From NCBI GenBank assembly GCA_036395835.1, contig DASWCW010000135.1, forward strand, positions 1 to 35,275: a stretch of DNA of 35,275 bases, in the 5' to 3' direction. Made by a program: the position numbers and the translations under genes. Position 1 is the first letter of the stretch; each line of letters opens with the position of its first letter. The notes beneath the pieces were generated by a model. It saw only the letters and a list, made by a program, of their open reading frames with translations, did not search any database and was not told the origin of the DNA. This document shows positions 1 through 7,624 of this stretch, piece after piece. Source of the stretch: AP-16 sp036395835 (lineage in GTDB: Bacteria; Pseudomonadota; Alphaproteobacteria; Rhizobiales; Xanthobacteraceae).

Positions 1-1
1 C

Positions 2-622
2 TTACTGCCCCGGACCGAGCTTCAGCGGATCCGGTGCGGACGATTTTTTCCTGGTTTGTTGCGTAAGCTGCACGAACACCGGGTTCGGCGAGAACTTGGG
101 GTCCGACACGCCCGGCTGCCCCGGCTGGATCCGAACATGGACCGTGGCGGGCGCATAGCCTGGATGGGTGAACGTCACCGTGAACGGCCCATCGGCCGAA
201 ATTTCCATGGCGCACGGGGTCTCGCAGCCCGAGCCGAGCGAAGTCGCGGCCCGTGCGCCCTGCGGCTCCGAATCCAGATCGATCGTAGCGTCGAGCGAAA
301 CCGCACGGGCGCCCTCGGGCGGGGAGGGGGCTGGGAGCGTCCTGGGCGCCGCGCTCGGCTCGTCGACTTTTGGCTGGCCGGCGATGGGATTAGGCTCGGG
401 CGCGACGGACATTGGGTTCGGCTCTGCGGCCCCGAGCTGGCGCAGCCGCTCGCGAAGCGCCTTGTTTTCAGTTTCGAGGGCTCTGACTCTCTCCTGCAGC
501 TTTTCGTTCCTCCTTCCGAGATCATCGAGGTGCTGAAATATCTCGGTCTGCGTCTGGGCCCGCGCGGGACCGAAGGGCGCGATGAGGGCGACAACCGCGA
601 TCGTCGTAAGTGCGTGCCGCAT
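2..622 (-). CDS. Exported coiled-coil protein with PEGA-like domain
   Basis: A 206-residue protein of unknown function. Residues 1-22 form a signal peptide ending ARA before QTQTE, so export to the periplasm is likely. Residues 27-63 are rich in Leu, Glu, Arg and Lys with heptad-like spacing and should form a coiled coil. A Pro/Ala-rich linker (about 66-110) follows. The C-terminal part (about 110-190) has the look of a PEGA-type beta domain: SEPQGA, then TPC, then GPFTVTFTHPGYAPA. PEGA domains are small surface or periplasmic modules, so a structural or cell-envelope role is inferred only. The ATG at 622 follows an AGAGG-like ribosome site. The stop lies at the first bases of the window. A tiny possible gene sits 22 bases upstream on the same strand. 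Confidence 0.7.
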   Translation of the reverse strand: MRHALTTIAVVALIAPFGPARAQTQTEIFQHLDDLGRRNEKLQERVRALETENKALRERLRQLGAAEPNPMSVAPEPNPIAGQPKVDEPSAAPRTLPAPSPPEGARAVSLDATIDLDSEPQGARAATSLGSGCETPCAMEISADGPFTVTFTHPGYAPATVHVRIQPGQPGVSDPKFSPNPVFVQLTQQTRKKSSAPDPLKLGPGQ

Positions 623-643
623 GGGATCGCCTCTGGTTTCGTT

Positions 644-781
644 CTATGCGGCCGCGGGCGGATTGCGGCCGTGGCTCGGACCGAACGCGCAAATTTCCCG
701 GCCGGTCTTCGCGGCCGGACGATTCAGCATCCACTCGATTTCGGCGGTCACGCACAAGCCCTTGGCCTCGGTATCGAACAT
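644..781 (-). CDS. Possible 45-residue small protein
   Basis: Short open frame upstream of the PEGA-like gene, same strand. The ATG is preceded by AAGG at a 7-base distance, and upstream lies a promoter-like TTGATC-17-TATAGC (positions 839 down to about 811). The product begins MFDTEAKGLCVTAEIEWML and ends in a Pro/Ala-rich tail, with two cysteines (residues 10 and 31). The first 30 residues have balanced, protein-like composition, unlike most antisense frames here. No family was recognised. It could equally be leader sequence of the downstream gene. Low certainty. Confidence 0.3.
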   Translation of the reverse strand: MFDTEAKGLCVTAEIEWMLNRPAAKTGREICAFGPSHGRNPPAAA

Positions 782-790
782 GCGGTTGCC

Positions 791-818
791 TTGTGCGTCC
801 CGAAGCGATTGCTATAAG
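791..818 (+). promoter_or_regulatory. Putative promoter of the amino-acid ABC transporter
   Basis: TTGTGC (791-796) and TATAAG (813-818) are 16 bases apart, about 45 bases before the ATG of the binding-protein gene. The -10 is good and the -35 weak. A promoter-like pair on the opposite strand (TTGATC, 17 bases, TATAGC) overlaps it, so this would be a divergent promoter region. Pattern match only. Confidence 0.3.
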
Positions 819-862
819 TTGGGAACCCGCCTCGATCAAGAACTGCTGCGTGGAGAATCCTT

Positions 863-1702
863 ATGAGACGACATGCATTTGCGTGGGCGGCGGCGGCGCT
901 GCTGTTCGCCGCGGCTCCGGCGTTCGCCGAGGAACCGCCGCTGCGGACCGCGGTCGACGGCACCTTTGCGCCGCACGCGATGCCGAGCCTTTCCGGCGGC
1001 TATGAGGGCTTCAACGTCGACCTCGCCAACGAGATCGCCAAGCGGCTCAATCGCAAGATCATTATCGACGCCGCGCAATACTCCGGCCTGTTGCCGGCGC
1101 TGCAAGCCGGCACCTACGATTTCATCGCGGCTCCGACGACCGTCACGAAGGAGCGCGCCGACAACCTGCTGTTCACCGAAGGATATCTCAACACCGATTT
1201 CCAGTTCCTCATCAAGAAGGGCGCGGCGAAAATCGACAAGCTTGAGGATCTCAAGGGCAAGGTCGTGGCGGTGAACAAGGGATCCGCGTACGATTCCTGG
1301 GCGCGCGATCTCGAGGCAAAAATCGGCTGGAAGGTGGAATCGTTCGGCACCCAGACCGATGCGGTGCAGGCCGTGCTGGCCGGCCGCGCCGAGGCCAATG
1401 TCGCCGGCAACACCGCCATCGCCTGGGCGGTGAAGAACAATCCGCAACTCGAATTGTCGTATTATCATTCGACGGGGCTGGTGTGGTCGGCGCCGCTGCG
1501 CAAGGATTCGACCGAGCTGCGCAAGCAGATCGAGAACGCGATCGAATGCATGAAGCTCGACGGCACGGTCGCCAAGATGCACAAGAAATGGTTCGGCGTC
1601 GATCCGCAGCCGGGCTCCGCGGCCGTGACCGTGTTCCCGGGTTACGGCGTGCCCAACATGCAGGGTTACGATCCGATCGAGCACACGCCGCAGTGCGGCT
1701 GA
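863..1702 (+). CDS. Amino-acid ABC transporter substrate-binding protein
   Basis: A periplasmic solute-binding protein of family 3 (polar amino acids, opines and related compounds), 279 residues. Residues 1-22 are a cleavable signal peptide ending AFA. The mature part carries the typical opening LRTAVDGTFAP, then GGYEGFNVDLANEIAKRL and the lobe-two segment AVQAVLAGRAEANV. GGAGA (852-856) is its ribosome site. The ATPase and two permeases follow on the same strand after a 301-base gap holding a palindromic repeat. Because the next enzyme is an N-carbamoyl-D-amino-acid hydrolase with hydantoin enzymes beyond it, the ligand may be a hydantoin, an N-carbamoyl amino acid or an amino acid. That is inference; the binding-site residues do not settle it. 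Confidence 0.88.
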   Translation: MRRHAFAWAAAALLFAAAPAFAEEPPLRTAVDGTFAPHAMPSLSGGYEGFNVDLANEIAKRLNRKIIIDAAQYSGLLPALQAGTYDFIAAPTTVTKERADNLLFTEGYLNTDFQFLIKKGAAKIDKLEDLKGKVVAVNKGSAYDSWARDLEAKIGWKVESFGTQTDAVQAVLAGRAEANVAGNTAIAWAVKNNPQLELSYYHSTGLVWSAPLRKDSTELRKQIENAIECMKLDGTVAKMHKKWFGVDPQPGSAAVTVFPGYGVPNMQGYDPIEHTPQCG

Positions 1703-2003
1703 GCCGGCTGCATGAGCACTTGCTCGCGTCCCGCCTTCCGCCCGCGCCGGCCCATTACGTTTGGCTCCGAGCTAACCGCGAACGATTCCCTCTCCCAGGA
1801 GGGGAGAGGGGTGGGGTGAGGGGGACACGGTCGTTGTTTGATCGCAAAGATCGTCACCCTCTCACCCGGTCCTCACCTTCGGTGCGGACCGACCCCGGAT
1901 CGGGTCCGGGGCAGGCTCTCTCCCCTGCGCGGAGAGGTGAAGCGCGCGCGGCTCGCTTTCCGCCCGATACGATCGACCCGCGGGTGAGGCGGACGAACCG
2001 CCG
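1703..2003. repeat. Intergenic palindromic GC-rich repeat element
   Basis: The gap between the binding protein and its ATPase holds no convincing gene. It contains a perfect 9-bp hairpin CCCTCTCCC (1788-1796) / GGGAGAGGG (1802-1810). A GTGAGGGG block near 1816 can pair with the CCCTCTCAC block near 1857, and a final CTCTCCCC...GGAGAGG hairpin lies around 1917-1937. This is the general form of a short intergenic repeat often seen in Bradyrhizobium-type genomes. It may stabilise the upstream mRNA or attenuate read-through. Confidence 0.7.
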
Positions 2004-2750
2004 ATGAATGATGATCGGCCGCCGATACTCGAAGTTCGTGGCCTGCGCAAGAGCTTCGGCCATCTCGAAGTGCTGCGCGGGGTCGATCTCGCGGTCCTGC
2101 CGCAGGAGCTCGTGTTCATCATCGGGCCGTCCGGATCGGGCAAGAGCACGCTGCTGCGCTGCTGCAACCGCCTCGAGGAACCGACCGGCGGGTCGATCCG
2201 CATCGACGGCGTCGATCTGATGGCGCGATCGACCGACATCAATGCCATGCGCCGTCGCATCGGGATGGTGTTCCAGTCGTTCAATCTCTATCCGCACATG
2301 AGCGCGCTCGGCAACGTGGCGCTGGCGCTGCGCAAGGTGCTGGGCCGCAAGCACGCCGAGGCGGACACGCTGGCCCGCGCCGCGCTCGCCCGCGTGGGTC
2401 TCGCCGAAAAGGCCAACGCCTATCCGGCCGAGCTTTCCGGCGGGCAGCAGCAGCGCGTCGCGATCGCGCGAGCGTTGGCGCTCGGGCCGAAGATCATGCT
2501 GTTCGACGAGCCGACCTCGGCGCTTGATCCCGAGCTCGTCGGCAGCGTGCTCAAGGTAATGCGCGAACTCAAGGCCGGCGGCATGACCATGCTCGTCGTG
2601 AGCCACGAGATGCGGTTTGCGCGCGACGCCGCCGATCGGGTGATCTTCATCGACCATGGCGTGATCGTCGAGGAGGGCACGCCCGAGCAGATTTTCTCGA
2701 ACCCGGGCGAAGCGCGCACGAAAGCCTTCATCGCCGAGATCGCGCGGTAG
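2004..2750 (+). CDS. Amino-acid ABC transporter ATP-binding protein
   Basis: ATPase of the GlnQ/HisP family, 248 residues, the cytoplasmic motor of the importer. Visible motifs are Walker A GPSGSGKS (about 42-49), the Q-loop in MVFQSFNLYPH, the ABC signature LSGGQQQR, Walker B IMLFDEP followed by TSALDPE, and the switch His in VVSHEM. All key residues are present and the length is typical. The first permease starts 5 bases after the stop, so ATPase, permease, permease and amidohydrolase form one operon. The paired binding protein lies upstream beyond the repeat element. Confidence 0.95.
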   Translation: MNDDRPPILEVRGLRKSFGHLEVLRGVDLAVLPQELVFIIGPSGSGKSTLLRCCNRLEEPTGGSIRIDGVDLMARSTDINAMRRRIGMVFQSFNLYPHMSALGNVALALRKVLGRKHAEADTLARAALARVGLAEKANAYPAELSGGQQQRVAIARALALGPKIMLFDEPTSALDPELVGSVLKVMRELKAGGMTMLVVSHEMRFARDAADRVIFIDHGVIVEEGTPEQIFSNPGEARTKAFIAEIAR

Positions 2751-2754
2751 GGAC

Positions 2755-3450
2755 GTGAATAGCGCCATGGATGCCTGGTCGCGCTTTCTCGATACCTTCT
2801 TCAAATGGGAACTGATCCAGCGGTATTTGCCAGCCATTCTTGACGGCATGGCGGTCACGATCGAAATCGCCGCCGCGGTGGTGATCACCGGAATTCTGCT
2901 CGGTCTCGTGCTGGCGATCATGCGCACGTTTCGCATCCTGCCGATCAGCGCGCTCATCGTGATCTTCGTCGACATGTTCCGGGCGCTGCCGCCGCTCGTT
3001 CTGGTGCTGCTGGTGTATTTCGGGCTGCCCAATATCGGCATCAACCTGCCTTCGTTCGCCGTGCTGTGGATCGTGCTCTCCTGCGTGCTCGCGGCGTTTG
3101 CCGAGGAGATTTTCTGGGCCGGCATTCTCTCGATCCCCAAGGGCCAATGGGAAGCGGCGCGCTCGACCGGGATCGGCTTTCTCAGCACTTTGGCCTACAT
3201 CGTGCTGCCGCAGGCCGTGCGGCTGACGGTCGCGCCGATCACCAACCGCACGCTTGCCATCACCAAGAACACCGCGCTCGGAATGGTGATCGGGGTTTCC
3301 GAGATCCTCAGCCAGGCGACGACCGGACAGTCCTTCGCCGGCAATGCGACGCCGCTGACGATGGGCGCAATCGCCTATGTGATCCTGTTCATCCCCGTCG
3401 TCGTGCTCGGCCGCTGGCTGGAGACGCGGTTCCGCTGGAGGAGGGCCTGA
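2755..3450 (+). CDS. Amino-acid ABC transporter permease, first
   Basis: Inner-membrane permease of the HisM/GlnP type, 231 residues with about five membrane segments. The N-terminal region holds the LPAILDGMAVTIEIAA segment. The EAA-type cytoplasmic loop reads WEAARSTGIGFLSTL followed by LPQAVR and contacts the ATPase. FRALPPLVLVLLVYFGLP is the conserved periplasmic-loop signature. The start is GTG at 2755; an in-frame ATG at 2767 is an alternative. Its TGA overlaps the ATG of the next permease by one base, implying translational coupling. Confidence 0.92.
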   Translation: MNSAMDAWSRFLDTFFKWELIQRYLPAILDGMAVTIEIAAAVVITGILLGLVLAIMRTFRILPISALIVIFVDMFRALPPLVLVLLVYFGLPNIGINLPSFAVLWIVLSCVLAAFAEEIFWAGILSIPKGQWEAARSTGIGFLSTLAYIVLPQAVRLTVAPITNRTLAITKNTALGMVIGVSEILSQATTGQSFAGNATPLTMGAIAYVILFIPVVVLGRWLETRFRWRRA

Positions 3451-4115
3451 TGGAGGCCCTGCTCCAGCAGTTCTTCGATTTCGCCATCATGGCCCGGGCG
3501 TTGCCGCTGGTGCTCACCGGGCTCGGCCAGACGCTGGTGCTCTGCCTGGTCGTCATTCCGCTCGGGCTCGCCGGCGGGCTCTGCGTCGCGCTGTTCTCGC
3601 TCGCACGCTCGCGCGCGGTGCGCTGGACCGCGGCCGCCATGATCGATTTCTTCCGCGCGATTCCGCCGCTCGTGCTGCTGATCTTCGTCTATGCGGGCCT
3701 GCCGTTCGCCGGCATCCGGCTCTCGCCGCTCGCCGCCGTCGCCATCGCCTTTCTGCTGAACAATTCCAGCTATTACGGCGAAATCTACCGCGCCGGCATC
3801 GAGAGCGTCGGGCGCGGCCAATGGGACGCGGCGCGCTCGACGGGCCTCAAGCCGCATCAGGCGCTGATCTACGTCGTGCTGCCGCAGGCGATACGCAACG
3901 TGCTGCCCGATCTCATCTCGAACACGGTCGAGGTCGTGAAGCTCACGTCGCTTGCCAGCGTTGTCGCCTTGCCGGAACTGCTGTATTCGGCCGACATGGC
4001 GCGCTCGATCACCTTCAACACTTCGCCCATCGTGCTTGCTGCGGCGATCTATCTGGTCATGCTGTGGCCGATCGTGCGTCTGGTGAGCCGGCTCGAGCGG
4101 CGGATCGCTTCGTGA
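3450..4115 (+). CDS. Amino-acid ABC transporter permease, second
   Basis: Second HisM/GlnP-type permease, 221 residues. The upstream extension of this frame lies inside the preceding gene, so the ATG at 3450, overlapping the previous TGA by one base, is preferred. It carries the same hallmarks as its neighbour: LVLTGLGQTLVLCL, the FFRAIPPLVLLIFVYAGLP stretch, and the EAA loop WDAARSTGLKPHQAL with VLPQAIRNVLPDL. The two permeases should form a heterodimer in the membrane. The downstream N-carbamoyl hydrolase begins 26 bases after the stop. Confidence 0.92.
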   Translation: MEALLQQFFDFAIMARALPLVLTGLGQTLVLCLVVIPLGLAGGLCVALFSLARSRAVRWTAAAMIDFFRAIPPLVLLIFVYAGLPFAGIRLSPLAAVAIAFLLNNSSYYGEIYRAGIESVGRGQWDAARSTGLKPHQALIYVVLPQAIRNVLPDLISNTVEVVKLTSLASVVALPELLYSADMARSITFNTSPIVLAAAIYLVMLWPIVRLVSRLERRIAS

Positions 4116-4141
4116 GTCGGGAACGACGGAAGGAGGAGCCG

Positions 4142-5074
4142 TTGAGTCGCGTATTGCGCGTCGGGGCCGCTCAGATGGGCCCCATCCAGAAGGCCGACAC
4201 CCGGCAGGTGGTCGTCAAGCGGATGATCGATCTGCTCGATCAGGCCAACGAGCACAAATGCGACCTCGTGGTCTATCCGGAGCTCGCCCTCACCACGTTT
4301 TTTCCGCGCTGGTACATGCAGGACCAGACCGAGGTCGATGCCTGGTTCGAGCGCGCGATGCCGAACGCGGCAACGCGGCCGCTGTTCGAGCGCGCCGCTC
4401 GCTATCGCATCGGCATGTCGTTCGGCTATGCCGAGCTAACGCCGGACGGGCGCCATTTCAACACTGCGATCCTGGTCGATCGCGAGGGAACGATCGTCGG
4501 CAAATACCGCAAGGTGCACCTGCCGGGCCATTCCGAGTTCGATCCGCAGCGCAGCTTTCAGCACCTGGAGAAGCGGTATTTCGAGCCGGGCGATCTCGGC
4601 TTCCCGGTGTGGCGGGCTTTTGGCGGCATTTTTGGCATGTGCATCTGCAACGACCGCCGCTGGCCGGAAACCTATCGCGTCATGGGGCTGCAGGGCGTGG
4701 AGCTGATCGTGCTCGGCTACAACACGCCCTCGTTCAATGCGCAGCGCAGCGCCGAAGGGCCCGAGAAGCGCCTGTTCCACAACCGGCTGTGCGTGCAGGC
4801 GGGCGCCTATCAGAACTCGACCTGGGTCGTCGCGGTGGCGAAAGGCGGCGTCGAGGACGGAAATCCGCTGATCGCCGGCAGCATCATCGTGGATCCCAAT
4901 GGCGAGATCGCTGCCGAGGCCAAGACCGAGGACGACGAACTCATCGTTGCCGATTGCGATCTCGATGCGACCTTGTTCGGCAAGGAAACGATCTTTGATT
5001 TCAAGCGCCACCGCCGCATCGAGCATTACGGCCGCATCACCAGCCAGACCGGCGTGATCCCGCCCGAGGGGTGA
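4142..5074 (+). CDS. N-carbamoyl-D-amino-acid hydrolase (D-carbamoylase)
   Basis: Nitrilase-superfamily amidohydrolase that would split N-carbamoyl-D-amino acids into D-amino acid, CO2 and ammonia, the last step of hydantoin breakdown. It strongly resembles the Agrobacterium enzyme: PELALTTFFPRW, KYRKVHLPGH, HLEKRYFEPGDLGFPV, CNDRRWPE and NFKRH-like C-terminal text. The catalytic triad is visible as Glu47, Lys124 and Cys169. The start chosen is TTG at 4142, because AAGGAGGAG (about 4130-4138) sits just upstream and it gives 310 residues, close to the family's roughly 304. A GTG at 4112 overlapping the previous stop would add 10 residues that do not match the family. It is the last gene of the transporter operon. 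Stereospecificity is inferred from family resemblance. Confidence 0.9.
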   Translation: MSRVLRVGAAQMGPIQKADTRQVVVKRMIDLLDQANEHKCDLVVYPELALTTFFPRWYMQDQTEVDAWFERAMPNAATRPLFERAARYRIGMSFGYAELTPDGRHFNTAILVDREGTIVGKYRKVHLPGHSEFDPQRSFQHLEKRYFEPGDLGFPVWRAFGGIFGMCICNDRRWPETYRVMGLQGVELIVLGYNTPSFNAQRSAEGPEKRLFHNRLCVQAGAYQNSTWVVAVAKGGVEDGNPLIAGSIIVDPNGEIAAEAKTEDDELIVADCDLDATLFGKETIFDFKRHRRIEHYGRITSQTGVIPPEG

Positions 5075-5125
5075 GGAGTTAGCTTCGTCGCGAGGTGGTG
5101 TCGAAGGCCGAGCCCCAAGCGCTCT

Positions 5126-5237
5126 TCACCTCCCCTTGAAAAGGGGAGGTCGACGCGAAGCGGTCGGGAGGGGATGGCGACCCCCTCCCGGCTCGCCGCC
5201 TTGCGGCTCGCCGACCTCCCCCTATGAGGGGGAGGAG
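5126..5237. repeat. Palindromic intergenic repeat overlapping racemase 3' end
   Basis: Tandem hairpins in the gap between the D-carbamoylase and the convergent racemase. CCTCCCCTT (5129-5137) pairs perfectly with AAGGGGAGG (5141-5149). A central GGGAGGGG/CCCCCTCCC pair lies near 5166-5190, and CCTCCCCCTATGAGGGGGAGG near 5215-5235 forms the last stem. The last stem contains the racemase stop codon (5222-5224), so the final racemase residues are encoded by the repeat. It may also act as a two-way terminator. Confidence 0.7.
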
Positions 5238-5899
5238 AAGCGCATGAGCTGCACGGCACCGAGCGCCAGGGTCACGGCGGCCTGGGTCGGATCGATCACC
5301 GGAATACCGAGCGCGTCTTCGAGCGGCCGGCGGTGGCGCGCCATGCCGGCGCAGCCCAGGATGACCGCGTCGGCGCCGTCCTCGTCCTTGAGCTCACGGC
5401 CGATTTCGACGAGGCGCGCCAGCGTGCCAGCGCCCGCGCTTTCCGCGACCGACATTTCGAGCGGTCGCTCGCCGGCGAAACGGTCGACGAGCCCCATCTG
5501 CCGCAGATAGCGCAGGTGCCGGCGGATCGAGCGCTGACGGATGGCGACGACCCCGAAGCGCTCGGCGCGCGCCAGCGCGGTCAGCACCCCGCACTCGGCG
5601 ATGCCGAACACCGGCCGGGTCGTGCCCTCGCGGCACAGGTGGAGCCCCGGATCGCTGTAGCAGGCGATGACGAACGCATCGGACTGGTTGTCGGCCTCGA
5701 CCAGCCGGCGCAGCGGCATGGTCACGCTTTCGACATCGGCCTGCGTCTCGATCCCGAACGGACCTTGCTCGAGCGTGGAGCAGACGATTTCCGGGCCGTC
5801 GGCGAAACGCAAAAACTCCAGCGCCTCGTCGATGCCGCAGGTCACCGCCACGTTGGAATTGGGATTGACGACACGAATGCGCGCGCGGGTTTCGGCCAT
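5222..5899 (-). CDS. Hydantoin racemase (Asp/Glu/hydantoin racemase family)
   Basis: A 225-residue member of the Asp/Glu/hydantoin racemase family, which interconverts D- and L-5-substituted hydantoins without cofactor using two cysteines. The N-terminal RVVNPNSN motif, Cys80 in ACYSDPGL and Cys183 in LGCAGM are the expected substrate-loop and catalytic features, and the length is normal. It runs on the minus strand, divergent from the hydantoinase at 5999 with 99 bases between them, so a shared regulatory region is likely. With the hydantoinase and D-carbamoylase it completes a dynamic-resolution route from racemic hydantoins to D-amino acids. The last residues (about RFSSPS) come from a repeat element. 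Related families (allantoin racemase, maleate isomerase) cannot be fully excluded. Confidence 0.85.
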   Translation of the reverse strand: MAETRARIRVVNPNSNVAVTCGIDEALEFLRFADGPEIVCSTLEQGPFGIETQADVESVTMPLRRLVEADNQSDAFVIACYSDPGLHLCREGTTRPVFGIAECGVLTALARAERFGVVAIRQRSIRRHLRYLRQMGLVDRFAGERPLEMSVAESAGAGTLARLVEIGRELKDEDGADAVILGCAGMARHRRPLEDALGIPVIDPTQAAVTLALGAVQLMRFSSPS

Positions 5900-5998
5900 G
5901 GCTCGGCTCGTCCTGTGACCATCCTTTACCAGCCGCCCTTCGGCCTATCAGAGCTTTGTGTTATCCGCTAGCGGGCGAAGCGCACGAAGGACGGTACC
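5900..5998. promoter_or_regulatory. Divergent control region, racemase/hydantoinase
   Basis: A 99-base spacer between two divergent genes. AAGGA, just before the ATG at 5999, is the hydantoinase ribosome site. The AT-richer stretch TATCAGAGCTTTGTGTTATC (about 5946-5965) is the likely core of a promoter, but I cannot place -35/-10 boxes firmly. No operator palindrome was found. Confidence 0.35.
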
Positions 5999-7462
5999 AT
6001 GCAAGCTTTCGATCTCGTGGTCCGCGGCGGCACCTTGGTAACGGCGACCGATACCGTCGAGGCCGACGTCGGCATCCGCGGTGAGAGGATCGCGGCGATC
6101 GGGCGCGGCCTCGACAAGGGCCGGCGCGAGATCGACGCCGGCGGCAAGCTGGTGATGCCGGGCGGCGTCGACAGCCATTGCCATATCGAGCAGCTCTCGG
6201 CCTCCGGGCTGATGAATGCCGACAGCTTCCACAGCGCAACCGCATCGGCCGCGTTCGGCGGGACCACGACGGTCATCTCGTTTGCCGCCCAGCACGTCGG
6301 AATGAGCCTTACCAAGGTGGTCGAGGATTATCACAAGCTCGCCGAGCGCGGGGCCGTCGTCGATTACGCCTTTCACATGATCCTCGCCGATCCGACCGAG
6401 ACGGTGCTGGGCAACGAGCTGCCGCCGCTGGTCAAGGCGGGACATGCCTCGATCAAGGTCTTCATGACCTACGACCGGCTGAAAATCGAGGACGTGCAGC
6501 TGCTCGACGTGCTTGCCGCCGCCCGCGAGAACGGCGCGTTCGTGATGGTGCATGCCGAGAACCACGGCATGATCGCCTGGATTTCCAAGCGGCTGCTCGC
6601 GCGCGGCTACACCGCGCCGAAGTTTCACGCCATTTCCCATCCGCGCTACGGGGAAGCCGAGGCGTTCACCCGGCTCATCGCGTGCGCGGCGCTCGTCGAC
6701 CAACCGATCATGATCTATCACGTCTCGACCGCGGAGGGCGCCGCGGTGATCCGGCAGGCGCGCGCGCAGGGCCTGAAGGTGTTCGCGGAAACCTGTCCGC
6801 AATATCTGCTGCTCACCAAGGCCGATCTCGATCGCCCGGGACTGGAGGGCGCCAAATGGATCTGCAGCCCGCCGCTGCGCGAGGCCGCCGACCAGGAAGC
6901 ATTGTGGCGCGCGCTCTCGCTCGGCGACTTGCAGCTCGTCTCCTCGGACCATGCGCCCTATGCCTACGACGAGACCGGCAAGTTCACGGCCGACAAGGAA
7001 CCGAGCTTCAAACAGATCCCGAACGGCATGCCGGGGCTGCAGGCGCGGCTGCCGCTGCTGTTCGACGCCATGGTGTCGCAGGGGCGATTCGACGCCAATC
7101 GGTTCGTCGCCTGGACCGCGACCGCGCCGGCGAAGATCTACGGGCTCCATCCGAGGAAAGGCTCGATCGCGGTCGGCGGCGATGCCGACATCGCGATCTG
7201 GGATCCCAATCACGCGGTGACGTTCGGCGACCCCATGGTCGTGGACCGCGCGGGTTATACGCCGTACGCCGGGCGTACCGTGAAAGGCTGGCCGGTCGTG
7301 GTCATCCGCCGCGGCGCGGTCATTGTCGAGCACGGCGAGCTCGATGCGGATCCGGGCAGCGGCCAGTTTCTCGCCCGCGCGGCGGGTGCCGCGGCGGCGC
7401 CGCTCGGCCGAAAGTCGCCGGAATTCGATCCGCGGCTGAACTTCGGCGCGAAGCTCGATTGA
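5999..7462 (+). CDS. Dihydropyrimidinase / D-hydantoinase, first copy
   Basis: Cyclic amidohydrolase of 487 residues that opens hydantoin or dihydropyrimidine rings to N-carbamoyl amino acids. The TIM-barrel binuclear metal site is intact: His60 and His62 (DSHCHIEQ), the carboxylated Lys153 (SIKVFMTY), His185 (MVHAEN), His241 (YHVSTAEG) and Asp317 (SSDHAPY). The C-terminal ATAPAKIYGLHPRKGSIAVG segment is also characteristic. The length matches the family. It would feed the D-carbamoylase at 4142, which lies upstream on the same strand but on the other side of the racemase. Whether its natural substrate is dihydrouracil or a 5-substituted hydantoin cannot be read from the sequence. Confidence 0.9.
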   Translation: MQAFDLVVRGGTLVTATDTVEADVGIRGERIAAIGRGLDKGRREIDAGGKLVMPGGVDSHCHIEQLSASGLMNADSFHSATASAAFGGTTTVISFAAQHVGMSLTKVVEDYHKLAERGAVVDYAFHMILADPTETVLGNELPPLVKAGHASIKVFMTYDRLKIEDVQLLDVLAAARENGAFVMVHAENHGMIAWISKRLLARGYTAPKFHAISHPRYGEAEAFTRLIACAALVDQPIMIYHVSTAEGAAVIRQARAQGLKVFAETCPQYLLLTKADLDRPGLEGAKWICSPPLREAADQEALWRALSLGDLQLVSSDHAPYAYDETGKFTADKEPSFKQIPNGMPGLQARLPLLFDAMVSQGRFDANRFVAWTATAPAKIYGLHPRKGSIAVGGDADIAIWDPNHAVTFGDPMVVDRAGYTPYAGRTVKGWPVVVIRRGAVIVEHGELDADPGSGQFLARAAGAAAAPLGRKSPEFDPRLNFGAKLD

Positions 7463-7501
7463 TAAGCTGGTAGCTCTTCCAGCCTAACAATTCGACTGCG
7501 G

Positions 7502-7604
7502 CGTCGTCCCCGCGAAACGCGGGGGCCCGTGCCACGGATCATGACGAATTGCAAATCGGCGGTCATGGGTCCCGGATGGCCGCTTCGCGGCTTCCGGGAC
7601 GACG
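7502..7604. repeat. MITE-like intergenic repeat with 9-bp terminal inverted repeats
   Basis: A 103-base element between the convergent hydantoinase and CobW-type genes. Its ends are CGTCGTCCC (7502-7510) and GGGACGACG (7596-7604), an exact inverted repeat. Inside are CCCGCG-AAA-CGCGGG next to the left end and a GGCCGCTTCGCGGC hairpin next to the right end. This resembles a repeat scattered between genes in Bradyrhizobium-like genomes. There is no coding capacity. Confidence 0.7.
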
Positions 7605-7624
7605 GATCTTGATGGAGCGCAGGA

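Noticed and set aside
4112..4141. GTG at 4112 as the start of the D-carbamoylase (GTGA overlap with the permease stop)
   Set aside because: The TTG at 4142 has a near-perfect ribosome site at the right distance and gives the usual length and catalytic numbering (Glu47).
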